Below are positions 10,130 through 17,835 of a DNA stretch of 64,000 bases, one piece after another (within the stretch, counting starts at the first letter, position 1; each line of letters begins with the position of its first letter). Both the position numbers and the translations under genes were made by a program. The stretch is from CALBPI01 sp963922335 (GTDB lineage Bacteria; Pseudomonadota; Gammaproteobacteria; Steroidobacterales; Woeseiaceae): positions 124,001 through 188,000 of the forward strand of contig CAWUIB010000007.1 of the NCBI GenBank assembly GCA_963922335.1. The letters are read 5' to 3'. The notes beneath the pieces were generated by a model. The model was not told the DNA's origin. It did no database searches and saw only the letters and a list, made by a program, of their open reading frames with translations.

Positions 10130-10209
10130 GCACATTCATCCAGGGACAAGCTCGAGCTAAGAGCGTGTTGGTGCATACTCGTGAGAATAGTTTCTCGGAG
10201 GTGCAAAGC

Positions 10210-10734
10210 GTGGCACGACCAATTGCGATTGTTTTTTCCCTGATGCTGGCTTGTCAGGCGAGCGCTCAGGGATTGGAGTCATTCACTTACGGACCCGTGT
10301 TTGAAGACTTCGGGCCGCATGCCGTCATCGACGGTATCGAGTTTTCTGCCGACACCAAGTTGGCCGTGGCATTCGATGTATCCAAAGCCGCTGCCGAAGG
10401 CCAAACGAGCAGCCAGCTCGAAACAGTCGCCAGATTTCTGAATATGCATGCGGCAGCCGGCATTGCCCGAGAGCACTTGAGCGCTGCGATTGTGGTTCAC
10501 GGCGGTGCCTCATTCGATCTGGTCATCGACGAGGCAAGAGACACGCCGAACCCGAACGTGGCGCTCATCGCGGCATTGCTTGAGGCAGGCGTGAGCATTC
10601 AGCTATGCGGTCAAAGCGCGGCCTACCAGGGCATCGAACCTGAGGACTTACTGCCCGGGATCACGATGTCACTCTCAGCGATGACAGCCCACGCCTTGTT
10701 GCAGCAGCGTGGCTATACGCTAAACCCTTTCTAG
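10210..10734 (+). CDS. Secreted DsrE-family protein
   Basis: 174 residues: an N-terminal signal peptide (MARPIAIVFSLMLACQASAQ) and a DsrE/DsrF-like domain with VVHGGASFDLVI, a Cys in IQLCGQSAAYQGI and a C-terminal helix. In periplasmic relatives this cysteine is conserved; sulfur transfer is possible but not shown. GTG 10210 is chosen because GGAGG ends 8 bases upstream; the longer upstream frame lacks a signal sequence and a ribosome site. A hairpin terminator follows. Confidence 0.8.
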   Translation: MARPIAIVFSLMLACQASAQGLESFTYGPVFEDFGPHAVIDGIEFSADTKLAVAFDVSKAAAEGQTSSQLETVARFLNMHAAAGIAREHLSAAIVVHGGASFDLVIDEARDTPNPNVALIAALLEAGVSIQLCGQSAAYQGIEPEDLLPGITMSLSAMTAHALLQQRGYTLNPF

Positions 10735-10752
10735 GCGCACCCGACCTGGAGC

Positions 10753-10784
10753 GGGTCGGCAGAATCAACCGCCGACCCTTTGGT
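10753..10784 (+). terminator. Intrinsic terminator after DsrE-like gene
   Basis: An 8-bp GGGTCGGC / GCCGACCC stem with a 10-base loop is followed by TTTGGTCTT. The convergent collagen-like gene ends just beyond it. Confidence 0.7.
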
Positions 10785-10792
10785 CTTGAGCA

Positions 10793-11635
10793 TTAGTAGA
10801 GCAGGCAGTGCGCAGCACAGGTTGCGAACTGATCGCCGTTATCGCGAATTGAAGCTTCGAGACGCCAGTTGCCCTCTCGGGTACGCTGAACATCGCACAC
10901 GCCGCGCTCAAAGTCGCCGTCGAGCTCGGCCATAATCACCGTGGTCAGGAAGCACACGCGATTACTGGCCGGGCCCATATCACGAGTGTCGATGGTTCGA
11001 TCCTGATCACGATTTGCGCTCGCAATAAACGGACCTATTGTCACGAAGCTGTTTGATCCAGCAGGGCCGCGCGGCCCTGGTAAGCCTTGTGGTCCTTGCG
11101 GACCCGTAGCGCCACGAGGACCGGTGGGACCCGCAGGTCCGGTCGCACCAGGGACACCAGGCAGGCCCATCAACCCGGTCGCACCTCGAGGACCCGTCGC
11201 ACCTTGAGGGCCCGCGGGACCTTGTGGGCCCGCTGGACCCGCCGGACCTTGCGGACCAACAGGACCCCGATCACCGGTCTCACCGGCAGGGCCTTGCGGG
11301 CCAACCGCTCCGATGGTCACATCGATCACGTCTTTCTCAAAACGCCTCGCGCCAGTCCTTACGATCAACTCATACGTGCCGGGAAGTCGCTCAGCATCGA
11401 GTTCCGCGACGATGACCGTCCCCGTAGCCGAGCTCACCGTCAAAGGCACGCCGCCGAGCGTGACGGTCGGGTCTTCGCCATTGTCGAAATGAAAACCGGC
11501 GATGACGAGGTCGGTCCCCGCACCATCGTCGAGTACTACAACCTCGATCACATCAAGTCGTGCAGACGCCGCCGCGCTTGCACTCGCCACTAGGGTCAGC
11601 GTCAACAGTGACGCTATCAAGAAAAAGTTTCGCAT
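10793..11635 (-). CDS. Secreted collagen-like repeat protein with IPT-like domain
   Basis: 280 residues. Residues 1-25 are a signal peptide. Residues 28-108 resemble an IPT/TIG Ig-like domain (VVLDDGAGTDLVIAGFHF, PTVTLGGVPL). Residues 112-193 are about 27 uninterrupted Gly-X-Y triplets, rich in GPQ, GPA and GAT, as in bacterial collagen triple helices. A C-terminal domain of about 85 residues carries four cysteines. It is likely a trimeric stalk protein outside the inner membrane. Tandem 11-bp repeats lie 88-120 bases upstream, in the same arrangement as before the secreted proteins of the duplicated regulator modules. The partner or ligand is unknown. Confidence 0.88.
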   Translation of the reverse strand: MRNFFLIASLLTLTLVASASAAASARLDVIEVVVLDDGAGTDLVIAGFHFDNGEDPTVTLGGVPLTVSSATGTVIVAELDAERLPGTYELIVRTGARRFEKDVIDVTIGAVGPQGPAGETGDRGPVGPQGPAGPAGPQGPAGPQGATGPRGATGLMGLPGVPGATGPAGPTGPRGATGPQGPQGLPGPRGPAGSNSFVTIGPFIASANRDQDRTIDTRDMGPASNRVCFLTTVIMAELDGDFERGVCDVQRTREGNWRLEASIRDNGDQFATCAAHCLLY

Positions 11636-11722
11636 GATCCGGACTCCCTGAATCTTCGTTATCTGAATCGCCGGCCCCGCAGAGGTCGACGATCTCAGTG
11701 TCTGAAGTTCAAGGAATCCGGG

Positions 11723-11755
11723 CCTTACGAAAGCCTTACCGGTGACTTACCTTTG
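11723..11755. repeat. Three 11-bp direct repeats upstream of collagen-like gene
   Basis: CCTTACGAAAG, CCTTACCGGTG and ACTTACCTTTG follow one another exactly 11 bases apart, 88 bases upstream of the collagen-like start codon. Spacing, CC-start and distance resemble the repeats at 29560 and 53050. Likely an operator for an OmpR-type winged-helix regulator (inference). Confidence 0.5.
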
Positions 11756-11881
11756 TGTCGGATGGCCTCAGTACCTGGGCGTCGGACACGAAGGCATTGA
11801 AAACGCCACCCCCGAGATATGATGGGGTGACGCCAAGATATAGCCCTCACTACAATGACTGGCCAGCTCTTGAGGGAAATG

Positions 11882-12676
11882 ATGACAAAAAGAATCTTGA
11901 TCACGGGTGCAACTGACGGCATTGGACTTGAGGCCGCGAAGCTTCTTGCGGCCGACGGACATCATCTGCTCCTGCACGGTCGCAGCGAGGAGAAGCTCGC
12001 TTCCGTCGCGAGCCTGATCGGCGACGATGCCGAGACGATCAGAGCGGATCTCGCGGATCTCGACGCCGTCGATGCGATGGCAAAGGAAATCAGTTCCAGG
12101 TACGACCAGCTTGATGTACTGATCAACAATGCGGGTGTTTTCAAAACCCCGGTGACCACTGCGGCTAACGGTCTCGATGTCCGTATCGTAGTGAATACGC
12201 TGGCGCCTTACCTGCTCGCCAGAAGATTGCTGCCACTCATGAATGCGCGCGGACGTATCGTCAATTTGTCCTCCGCAGCACAAGCACCTGTCGATATTGC
12301 TGCTTTTGAAACTGACACCCACCTCGCGGACAATGCTGCCTATGCCCAGAGCAAGCTCGCCATCACCATGTGGTCAACCCACATGGATGAAGAGATCGGC
12401 GATAACGGCCCCATGGTCGTTTCGGTGAATCCCGGCTCATTGCTAGCAACCAACATGGTCAAAGATGCCTACGGCATCCCGGGCAGCGATATTCAGATCG
12501 GTGCGAAGATTCTCCACGACGCGGCACTCTCCGTGACGTTTCAGGATGCCGGAGGCAAATACTGGGATAACGACTCCGGCCAGTTTGCTGACCCGCATGC
12601 AGATGCACTCAACACATCAAAGCGGGATGCGGTGGTGCATGCGATCCAATCCGCGCTCAGCAGACTGGGTTACTAG
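11882..12676 (+). CDS. SDR family NAD(P)-dependent oxidoreductase
   Basis: 264 residues. The Rossmann motif ILITGATDGIGLEAA (TGxxxGIG) opens the protein, NNAG follows at about residue 90, and the catalytic Ser/Tyr/Lys set is NLSSAA ... YAQSK. The C-terminal region matches retinol dehydrogenase/WW-oxidoreductase-like SDRs. The start at 11882 is chosen because GAGGG lies 5 bases upstream; the annotated frame could begin 9 codons earlier. Substrate unknown. Followed by a hairpin terminator shared with the convergent lipoprotein gene. Confidence 0.9.
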   Translation: MTKRILITGATDGIGLEAAKLLAADGHHLLLHGRSEEKLASVASLIGDDAETIRADLADLDAVDAMAKEISSRYDQLDVLINNAGVFKTPVTTAANGLDVRIVVNTLAPYLLARRLLPLMNARGRIVNLSSAAQAPVDIAAFETDTHLADNAAYAQSKLAITMWSTHMDEEIGDNGPMVVSVNPGSLLATNMVKDAYGIPGSDIQIGAKILHDAALSVTFQDAGGKYWDNDSGQFADPHADALNTSKRDAVVHAIQSALSRLGY

Positions 12677-12699
12677 AAATTAGTTGCACCGGCCAGAGT

Positions 12700-12740
12700 A
12701 CCCGCGAGTCGGGCGGTCCTCCCGTCGACTAGCGGGTTTT
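12700..12740. terminator. Terminator between convergent SDR and lipoprotein genes
   Basis: A long interrupted hairpin, outer stem ACCCGC/GCGGGT and inner AGTCG/CGACT, ends with TTTT on the + strand. It lies between two converging genes. Confidence 0.65.
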
Positions 12741-12746
12741 CACTGA

Positions 12747-13238
12747 TCACTCGATCGTGACGTACCGGGTGAGATACGCCACCTCATCTGCGTCGACATA
12801 CTTGGCCATCTCACGGGTGAAGTCATCCATCGATTTGTAGGGTCGGTACTCTTCGAACTCGTGCGACAGTTTGCGCGGTGACAGCGACGACGGAATCAGC
12901 TTGTAGTCTTCCAGGTCACCCGTATTCAGGTCGACCTTGATCGACATCACCTTGTAAACGTCGCGCAGAACCTCCGGCTCAAGACCCTCTGCGAGGATCG
13001 CGTTGAGTGCCGTTGGCGTCGCGATCGGTCGTGCATCGATAACGGCTTGCGCTAACGCCTCGGTGATGCCCGGGATCATCGTAAGCTGTTCGCTGGTAGC
13101 CGTGTTGGGGTCGATCAACGGCGCCGTTGGCCAGTTCTCGACCGCGGTCGTGGTCTCGGAGTTGCTGCTGCCGCATGCGGCAAGCATAGTCGCCGTGAGG
13201 GCGATCGCGATCATCATCAAAGGTCGCAAAGCGTTCAT
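12747..13238 (-). CDS. Lipoprotein with helix-hairpin-helix (ComEA-like) domain
   Basis: 163 residues. MNALRPLMMIAIALTATMLAAC is a lipoprotein signal with lipobox LAAC at Cys22. Residues 40-80 (NTATSEQLTMIPGITEALAQAVIDAR) form a helix-hairpin-helix like that of ComEA, and a second weaker copy may lie near the C-terminus (YRPYKSMDDFTREM). Such domains bind DNA in ComEA, but here the role is unknown. The ATG at 13238 is preferred over upstream starts because it yields the lipoprotein signal. A Fur-type palindrome lies about 20-37 bases upstream, so iron control is likely. Confidence 0.75.
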   Translation of the reverse strand: MNALRPLMMIAIALTATMLAACGSSNSETTTAVENWPTAPLIDPNTATSEQLTMIPGITEALAQAVIDARPIATPTALNAILAEGLEPEVLRDVYKVMSIKVDLNTGDLEDYKLIPSSLSPRKLSHEFEEYRPYKSMDDFTREMAKYVDADEVAYLTRYVTIE

Positions 13239-13256
13239 TTCGTTGTCCCGTTTCTT

Positions 13257-13275
13257 ATTGAGAATGATTCTCATA
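13257..13275. promoter_or_regulatory. Fur-box-like palindrome
   Basis: The core GAGAATGATTCTC is a perfect palindrome around G13266 and extends to a 19-base element close to the classical Fur box. It lies between the divergently transcribed lipoprotein and MsrQ-like genes, 19 bases from one start and 42 from the other, so it could repress both when iron is plentiful (inference). Confidence 0.75.
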
Positions 13276-13316
13276 TTGTATCGGGTGAACGTCTTTTCAC
13301 CAAGCTGAAACTGGGC

Positions 13317-13901
13317 ATGGCACAAGCGCGAAAAACAGCTCGTCGAATCAAGCATCTGAGTTGGGTGGCTCTATCTTTACCTGCGCTGTTCATCGGTTGG
13401 GCATATGCCACTGATGCGATCAGCTACGGTCAGGTGATTCACCAGACCGGCAACTGGAGTGTCGCGCTACTGGCACTTGCGCTCCTGGTCACGCCCCTGC
13501 GTCATCTCTTTTTGAAACAGCGCTGGCCTTTGCAGCTGCAACAGTTGCGCCGTGGCATCGGGGTGGCCAGTTTCGGTTACGCCGCACTCCACACACTCGT
13601 ATACCTGGAACGCAAATGGGGCTACGGGTACATCATCAAAGAGGCGCAAAATCCAGCGCTGCTCACCGGCTGGATCGCGCTCGGGGTTTTTCTTGTACTC
13701 GCACTGACGAGCAATGACTACTCGACTCGGCTACTGCGAAAACGCTGGCAGCGCCTACACCGAACCGTCTACGTTGCTACGGCCTTGATTTTCGCCCACT
13801 GGATTCTGACAGCGGTCGACACCACAACCGCGTGGGTCTGCGCCGCATTATTGGCTACCTTTTTCGTGACCCGATGGATGCCAGCCCGGAATGGCCGCTA
13901 G
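13317..13901 (+). CDS. MsrQ/YedZ-like haem-binding ferric reductase-type membrane protein
   Basis: 194 residues with about six transmembrane helices. It matches the ferric reductase-like transmembrane family: RRGIGVASFGYAALHTLVYL, then WQRLHRTVYVATALIFAHWIL; the three histidines are candidate haem ligands. In MsrPQ this subunit feeds electrons to the periplasmic methionine sulfoxide reductase MsrP, but no msrP gene is nearby. The Fur-type box in front instead suggests a role in iron reduction or haem-dependent electron transfer (inference). It overlaps the convergent HxlR gene by 4 bases. Confidence 0.85.
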   Translation: MAQARKTARRIKHLSWVALSLPALFIGWAYATDAISYGQVIHQTGNWSVALLALALLVTPLRHLFLKQRWPLQLQQLRRGIGVASFGYAALHTLVYLERKWGYGYIIKEAQNPALLTGWIALGVFLVLALTSNDYSTRLLRKRWQRLHRTVYVATALIFAHWILTAVDTTTAWVCAALLATFFVTRWMPARNGR

Positions 13902-14263
13902 ACGTCGGACTCAGGCAAAGCCTCACTCCATGCTCGCAGCTCATCGAGGAACCCGAGAGCAGTCTCGCCGAATGACGTAATCGCATAGTGCACGGTGACC
14001 GGCGCGGTCTCCGCCACCGTGCGAGAAACCAACCCGCGCCCCACCAGCTGGCGCAGGCGTTCGGTCAGCATCTTCTTGCTCGCACCACCAATCATGCGCG
14101 AAAGATCGTTGAATCGCACCGGACCATCCTTGAGATGCCAAAGTATGGAACCTGTCCACTTGCCACCGATGATGCGCATACCGCGCTCGATCGGACAGGG
14201 CTCTGTGCACGCGTTCTCCACCACTCGACGCCCGCCTGCGCCATCTGTTACTGATGCTTTCAT
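13898..14263 (-). CDS. HxlR-family transcriptional regulator
   Basis: 121 residues with the HxlR winged helix: CPIERGMRIIGGKWTGSILWHL, then GPVRFNDLSRMIGGASKKMLTERLRQL. Cysteines at the N-terminus (CTEPCP) sit where redox- or quinone-sensing HxlR/QorR proteins carry their sensor cysteine. It diverges from the MdaB-like gene (94-base gap), so it probably controls that gene and the GST behind it. Confidence 0.92.
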   Translation of the reverse strand: MKASVTDGAGGRRVVENACTEPCPIERGMRIIGGKWTGSILWHLKDGPVRFNDLSRMIGGASKKMLTERLRQLVGRGLVSRTVAETAPVTVHYAITSFGETALGFLDELRAWSEALPESDV

Positions 14264-14357
14264 TTAGGTTACTAAAAGTATACTGGTTGCTTTTTGTTTC
14301 TTACGCAGCATAGTACGCGCATCTACAAGAGAATCAACGTCATTCAGGAGATCACCG

Positions 14358-14963
14358 ATGACGAAAGCACTCATCATCAATGGCCATCAACCCTACCCCT
14401 TCGCGAAGGGCCAACTGAACGCGGCAATGCAAACGCGGATTGCCTCGTTCCTCGAAGCACAGGCTTTCGAGATTCGAACGACTCAGGTTGCCGAGTCCTA
14501 CGACATCGACACCGAGATCGAGAAACACCGGTGGGCTGATGTGATCGTCATGCAGTTCCCCGTCAACTGGATGGGCGTCCCGTGGTCGTTCAAGCAATAC
14601 ATGGATGCGGTGTACAGCGCGGGCATGGACGGTCGGCTCTGCGATGGCGATGGACGCACCGCTGAAGCGCCAAAAGTCAACTATGGCACCGGCGGGACCC
14701 TGAACGACACGAAATATATGTTGTCGGTCACACTCAACGCCCCGGCCGAGGCCTTCGACGACCCAACTGAGCCCTTCTTCGCGGGCGCATCGTTGGACGA
14801 TTTGCTCCTGCCAGTGCATCTGAACGCGAAGTTTTTCGGCATGAAGCCGCTGCCGACGTTCGCAGCGTTTGATGTGATGAAGAATCCTGATATCGAGAGA
14901 GACTTTCAGCGTCTCGGACAGCATCTGACCGAAGTCTTCTCGGACCAATCGAAAGCCGCTTGA
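14358..14963 (+). CDS. mdaB: MdaB-like NAD(P)H:quinone oxidoreductase (flavodoxin fold)
   Basis: 201 residues. KALIINGHQPYPFAKGQLN is the flavodoxin-like phosphate loop of MdaB; QFPVNWMGVPWSFKQYMD and YGTGGTLNDTKYMLSVTLNAP are close to E. coli MdaB. It would carry FAD and reduce quinones by two electrons, protecting against redox cycling. It is preceded by AGGAG and diverges from the HxlR regulator; the GST gene follows after 19 bases. The name is by similarity. Confidence 0.88.
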   Translation: MTKALIINGHQPYPFAKGQLNAAMQTRIASFLEAQAFEIRTTQVAESYDIDTEIEKHRWADVIVMQFPVNWMGVPWSFKQYMDAVYSAGMDGRLCDGDGRTAEAPKVNYGTGGTLNDTKYMLSVTLNAPAEAFDDPTEPFFAGASLDDLLLPVHLNAKFFGMKPLPTFAAFDVMKNPDIERDFQRLGQHLTEVFSDQSKAA

Positions 14964-14982
14964 GTACACCGGAGCCGATACC

Positions 14983-15702
14983 ATGAGCCAACCTGACATC
15001 CATCTCTACACAGCAGCCACCATGAATGGCTACAAGCCGGTGATCTTTCTCGAAGAAGCGGGCGTTCCCTATGATCTGACCTTCGTGGACTTCTCCAAGA
15101 AGGAGCAAAAAGCGCCCGACTACATGAAGCTGAATCCCAACGGGCGGATCCCGACCATCGTCGATCGGTCCAACAACGATTTCGCCGTGTTCGAAAGCGG
15201 CGCTATCCTCTGGTACCTCGCCCAAAAGTACGGCCAGTTCCTCCCGCAGGAAACCAACGCGCAGTCAGAGACGCTGCAATGGTTGATGTTCCAGATGGGC
15301 GGCATTGGCCCGATGATGGGACAGGCGATGTACTTCCAGCGCATTGCTGCGCCGAACGGTCACGAAGAGCCGTTTTCGATCAAGCGTTACGTCGACGAGA
15401 CGCGTCGACTGTTGGAAGTGCTCGACACCCGGCTGGCAGGGCGAGAATGGTTGGCAGCAGACCAATACACCATCGCAGAAATGGCGACTTACCCATGGGC
15501 GCGCGCTTATGTGTGGGCAAACGTTTCGATCGACGGCCTTGATAATCTCAAGGCGTGGTTCGACCGACTGGACGTACGTCCCAACGTACAAAAGGCCCTT
15601 ACGATTCCGAAGGCGCAACCGGCATTCTGGGGTAACGCTGACGAGAGTGAATTTCTGGCGGAGAACGCTGCGAGGTTCGCTTCGGACGTGAAAAAAGACT
15701 GA
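14983..15702 (+). CDS. Glutathione S-transferase, YfcG/YghU (Nu)-like
   Basis: 239 residues. The N-terminal thioredoxin-like domain has the TMNGYK motif near residue 13, as in disulfide-reducing Nu-class GSTs, then NPNGRIPTIVD and ESGAILWYLA for glutathione binding. The C-terminal domain is helical (YTIAEMATYPWARAY). It probably reduces disulfides or conjugates electrophiles in the cytoplasm. It lies 19 bases after mdaB and is likely under the same HxlR control. Confidence 0.92.
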   Translation: MSQPDIHLYTAATMNGYKPVIFLEEAGVPYDLTFVDFSKKEQKAPDYMKLNPNGRIPTIVDRSNNDFAVFESGAILWYLAQKYGQFLPQETNAQSETLQWLMFQMGGIGPMMGQAMYFQRIAAPNGHEEPFSIKRYVDETRRLLEVLDTRLAGREWLAADQYTIAEMATYPWARAYVWANVSIDGLDNLKAWFDRLDVRPNVQKALTIPKAQPAFWGNADESEFLAENAARFASDVKKD

Positions 15703-15714
15703 GCATCGCTTGTG

Positions 15715-17820
15715 TTACATGAAACGCCGGAAACGTATAGCAGGATCCGATGCCATCTGTTTCATCTGTTTACGGAGTCGCTCGATCTCGCTGTCGCTAA
15801 GTTTTGCTTTTTTCAAGAACGATTCGCCGGCCGAGGTACCTTCTGAGATCACCACGTTGGAGAGCGCGGATTGAAACGCGTCGGCTCGCACCGATTCATC
15901 CGAGATTCGATTGAGCATGGCGATCTCACTGCTCGTGGGCCGCACCATGGCCCCGGCAGCCGCAGCAACGAATCGATCTCTAACGCTTTCGTCGGTCTGC
16001 TGATTGATCCAGCTCTTCGCGGCAGCTGAGTCGTTGGAGTACCAATCCGAGATGACGTCACGCTCCAACCCGTTTCTCGCGTCTTGATCGGAAAGCTCCA
16101 TGGCCAAAGCCAGGGAGCGCGCCGGCTCTGTCCGGCCGATGGAGCGGACGACGCTCACCGTGGCATTTTGCTTGATGAGCGGATCGGAAATCAGGCTGAG
16201 TAAGGACAAGGCCTGATCAGGCCGAGATGATGCAAAACCAGGGGCGACCGCAGCATAGGCCCTATCTGCCTCATCTGTTCCATCGAATGACCGCGCAACC
16301 ATCAGTGCACGATCAAAAGCGCCGCTGCGGGCGAGCGTTGCCGCGATACTGTGCTTGATATTGGCCTGGGCAGATGCATCGAAACCCTCCGCGAGCGACA
16401 AGGCGAGATCGGGATCATTAAAGGCCATCTGAGGCACGATTTTCTCCGCTAGCGTATTCGCACGATCCGGCGGCAAGGTTTGTAGCCAGGCAGTGGCCGC
16501 CCTGGGATCTGTTCTGGCCCATCCTTGCGCAAGCGACCGCTCTGCCGACAACCGCATGGTCGGATTAGTGATCGATGCAAGCGCCTCGACTGCCCTTTCA
16601 GGCTCGCCTTGATAAGCAAGGGTACTAATGACGATCATGGGCAAAGACTGCCCCTCTCGCCCCTTAAGTGAGTTCGCTTGCTCGAGTACAAACTCAGGAT
16701 GCGACCGAGCGATACTACTGAGATAGGACACCACCATACGGCCGTTACCGGTTTCCGTCTCAAGCTGCCTCGCGAGCGTCAAGCCGCGCTCTGGATCCTC
16801 AGCACCAATTTCCGCGAATACAGCGTTGAGCGCCTGATTCTTTGGCCCTCCCGGCGGCATAGTTTTGACAAACTCCAATGCCGCGGCAGGATCACGATCT
16901 GCATAGTGTTGAATCGCCATCGTAAATTCACCATTTTGCAGCGCCTGTGGATCTGCCAGTGCAACTTGCACCGCAGCCAGCGGATCACCCATCGCCTCGA
17001 TTCGCGTTCGGGTGTATCGCATGACTGACTTGGACGCTCCATTCAAACCTGAGCTCTCCAACAGATCGAACGCTCCAGGGTTTACCGTAGCCAGGTGATA
17101 GCCGAGCCACGCGGAGTAGTCTTGTTTTGACTGACCGTTGGGCAGCGAATTGAGAAACTCCACAGCATCCAAAAGAGATCGATCCGCCATTTTTTCAATA
17201 AAGCGCATCCTGACCAGCCGGTCTGGAACAATCCCAAGCACTTCTTCGATCCGTTTGGCTTGCGGCGACTCTATATCCTCCGTGGCGATGTAGAGTGCGC
17301 GCGCCGCATTTCGACGTTCAGTCTCCCCTCCAAGTACCGCTGCGTTGGTGAGCGCATCTTCGAAATCAGCAGTCGCCCATATTGCCCACACGCGATTGTG
17401 CAACTCCCGGTCCGGCACAAACAGTTCTGTGGCTGCAAGCTGAGCGGCTGATCTTGGATCCGTTTCGGCCAGGTGCTCGAACAACACCGCCAAGGTTGCG
17501 GCACGCTCTGCAGGATTCGCGAGGCGATCAGCCTCGTAGATCAGATCCTGAAGCTCAGAGGGATTCGATACCGCCGCCAACTGATACGTCGCCAGGCGCC
17601 GCGATACCGGGCTCGGGATCTCATAGACATCGGGTAGTGCTTCCGGGATCGGGCGTGCACGAAGCGATTCTCGAGTCGCGATACTGGTGCTGCGTTCCGA
17701 TTCGATTTCTACGTTTCGAGCAGAACGTTCGGCATCGCTCGCAGGCGCACCAACAAACAATAGTGCACCCGCTGCACCCGTTACCAACGATAAGACTGCA
17801 ACTACCAACATCCTTGTCAT
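15715..17820 (-). CDS. Membrane-anchored alpha-helical repeat protein, function unknown
   Basis: 701 residues. A single N-terminal hydrophobic segment (MLVVAVLSLVTGAAGALLFV) anchors or exports it. The rest is a solenoid of about 30-37-residue helical repeats with a recurring pattern of DP..A, then W..., DP.AA..W, as in GWARTDPRAATAWLQTLPP and DWYSNDSAAAKSWINQQ. This resembles TPR/HEAT-like scaffolds, not an enzyme. It sits 15 bases after the MscS gene on the same strand, so the two are probably co-expressed. No known family name is assigned. Confidence 0.7.
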   Translation of the reverse strand: MTRMLVVAVLSLVTGAAGALLFVGAPASDAERSARNVEIESERSTSIATRESLRARPIPEALPDVYEIPSPVSRRLATYQLAAVSNPSELQDLIYEADRLANPAERAATLAVLFEHLAETDPRSAAQLAATELFVPDRELHNRVWAIWATADFEDALTNAAVLGGETERRNAARALYIATEDIESPQAKRIEEVLGIVPDRLVRMRFIEKMADRSLLDAVEFLNSLPNGQSKQDYSAWLGYHLATVNPGAFDLLESSGLNGASKSVMRYTRTRIEAMGDPLAAVQVALADPQALQNGEFTMAIQHYADRDPAAALEFVKTMPPGGPKNQALNAVFAEIGAEDPERGLTLARQLETETGNGRMVVSYLSSIARSHPEFVLEQANSLKGREGQSLPMIVISTLAYQGEPERAVEALASITNPTMRLSAERSLAQGWARTDPRAATAWLQTLPPDRANTLAEKIVPQMAFNDPDLALSLAEGFDASAQANIKHSIAATLARSGAFDRALMVARSFDGTDEADRAYAAVAPGFASSRPDQALSLLSLISDPLIKQNATVSVVRSIGRTEPARSLALAMELSDQDARNGLERDVISDWYSNDSAAAKSWINQQTDESVRDRFVAAAAGAMVRPTSSEIAMLNRISDESVRADAFQSALSNVVISEGTSAGESFLKKAKLSDSEIERLRKQMKQMASDPAIRFRRFM

Positions 17821-17835
17821 TGTCCGCTCCTAGTT

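Noticed and set aside
9970..10209. Upstream extension of the DsrE-like frame
   Set aside because: It overlaps the DUF1501 gene, lacks a signal sequence and a ribosome site; GTG 10210 fits better.
13317..13901. MsrPQ system
   Set aside because: No msrP gene adjoins the MsrQ-like gene, so the pair cannot be claimed here.
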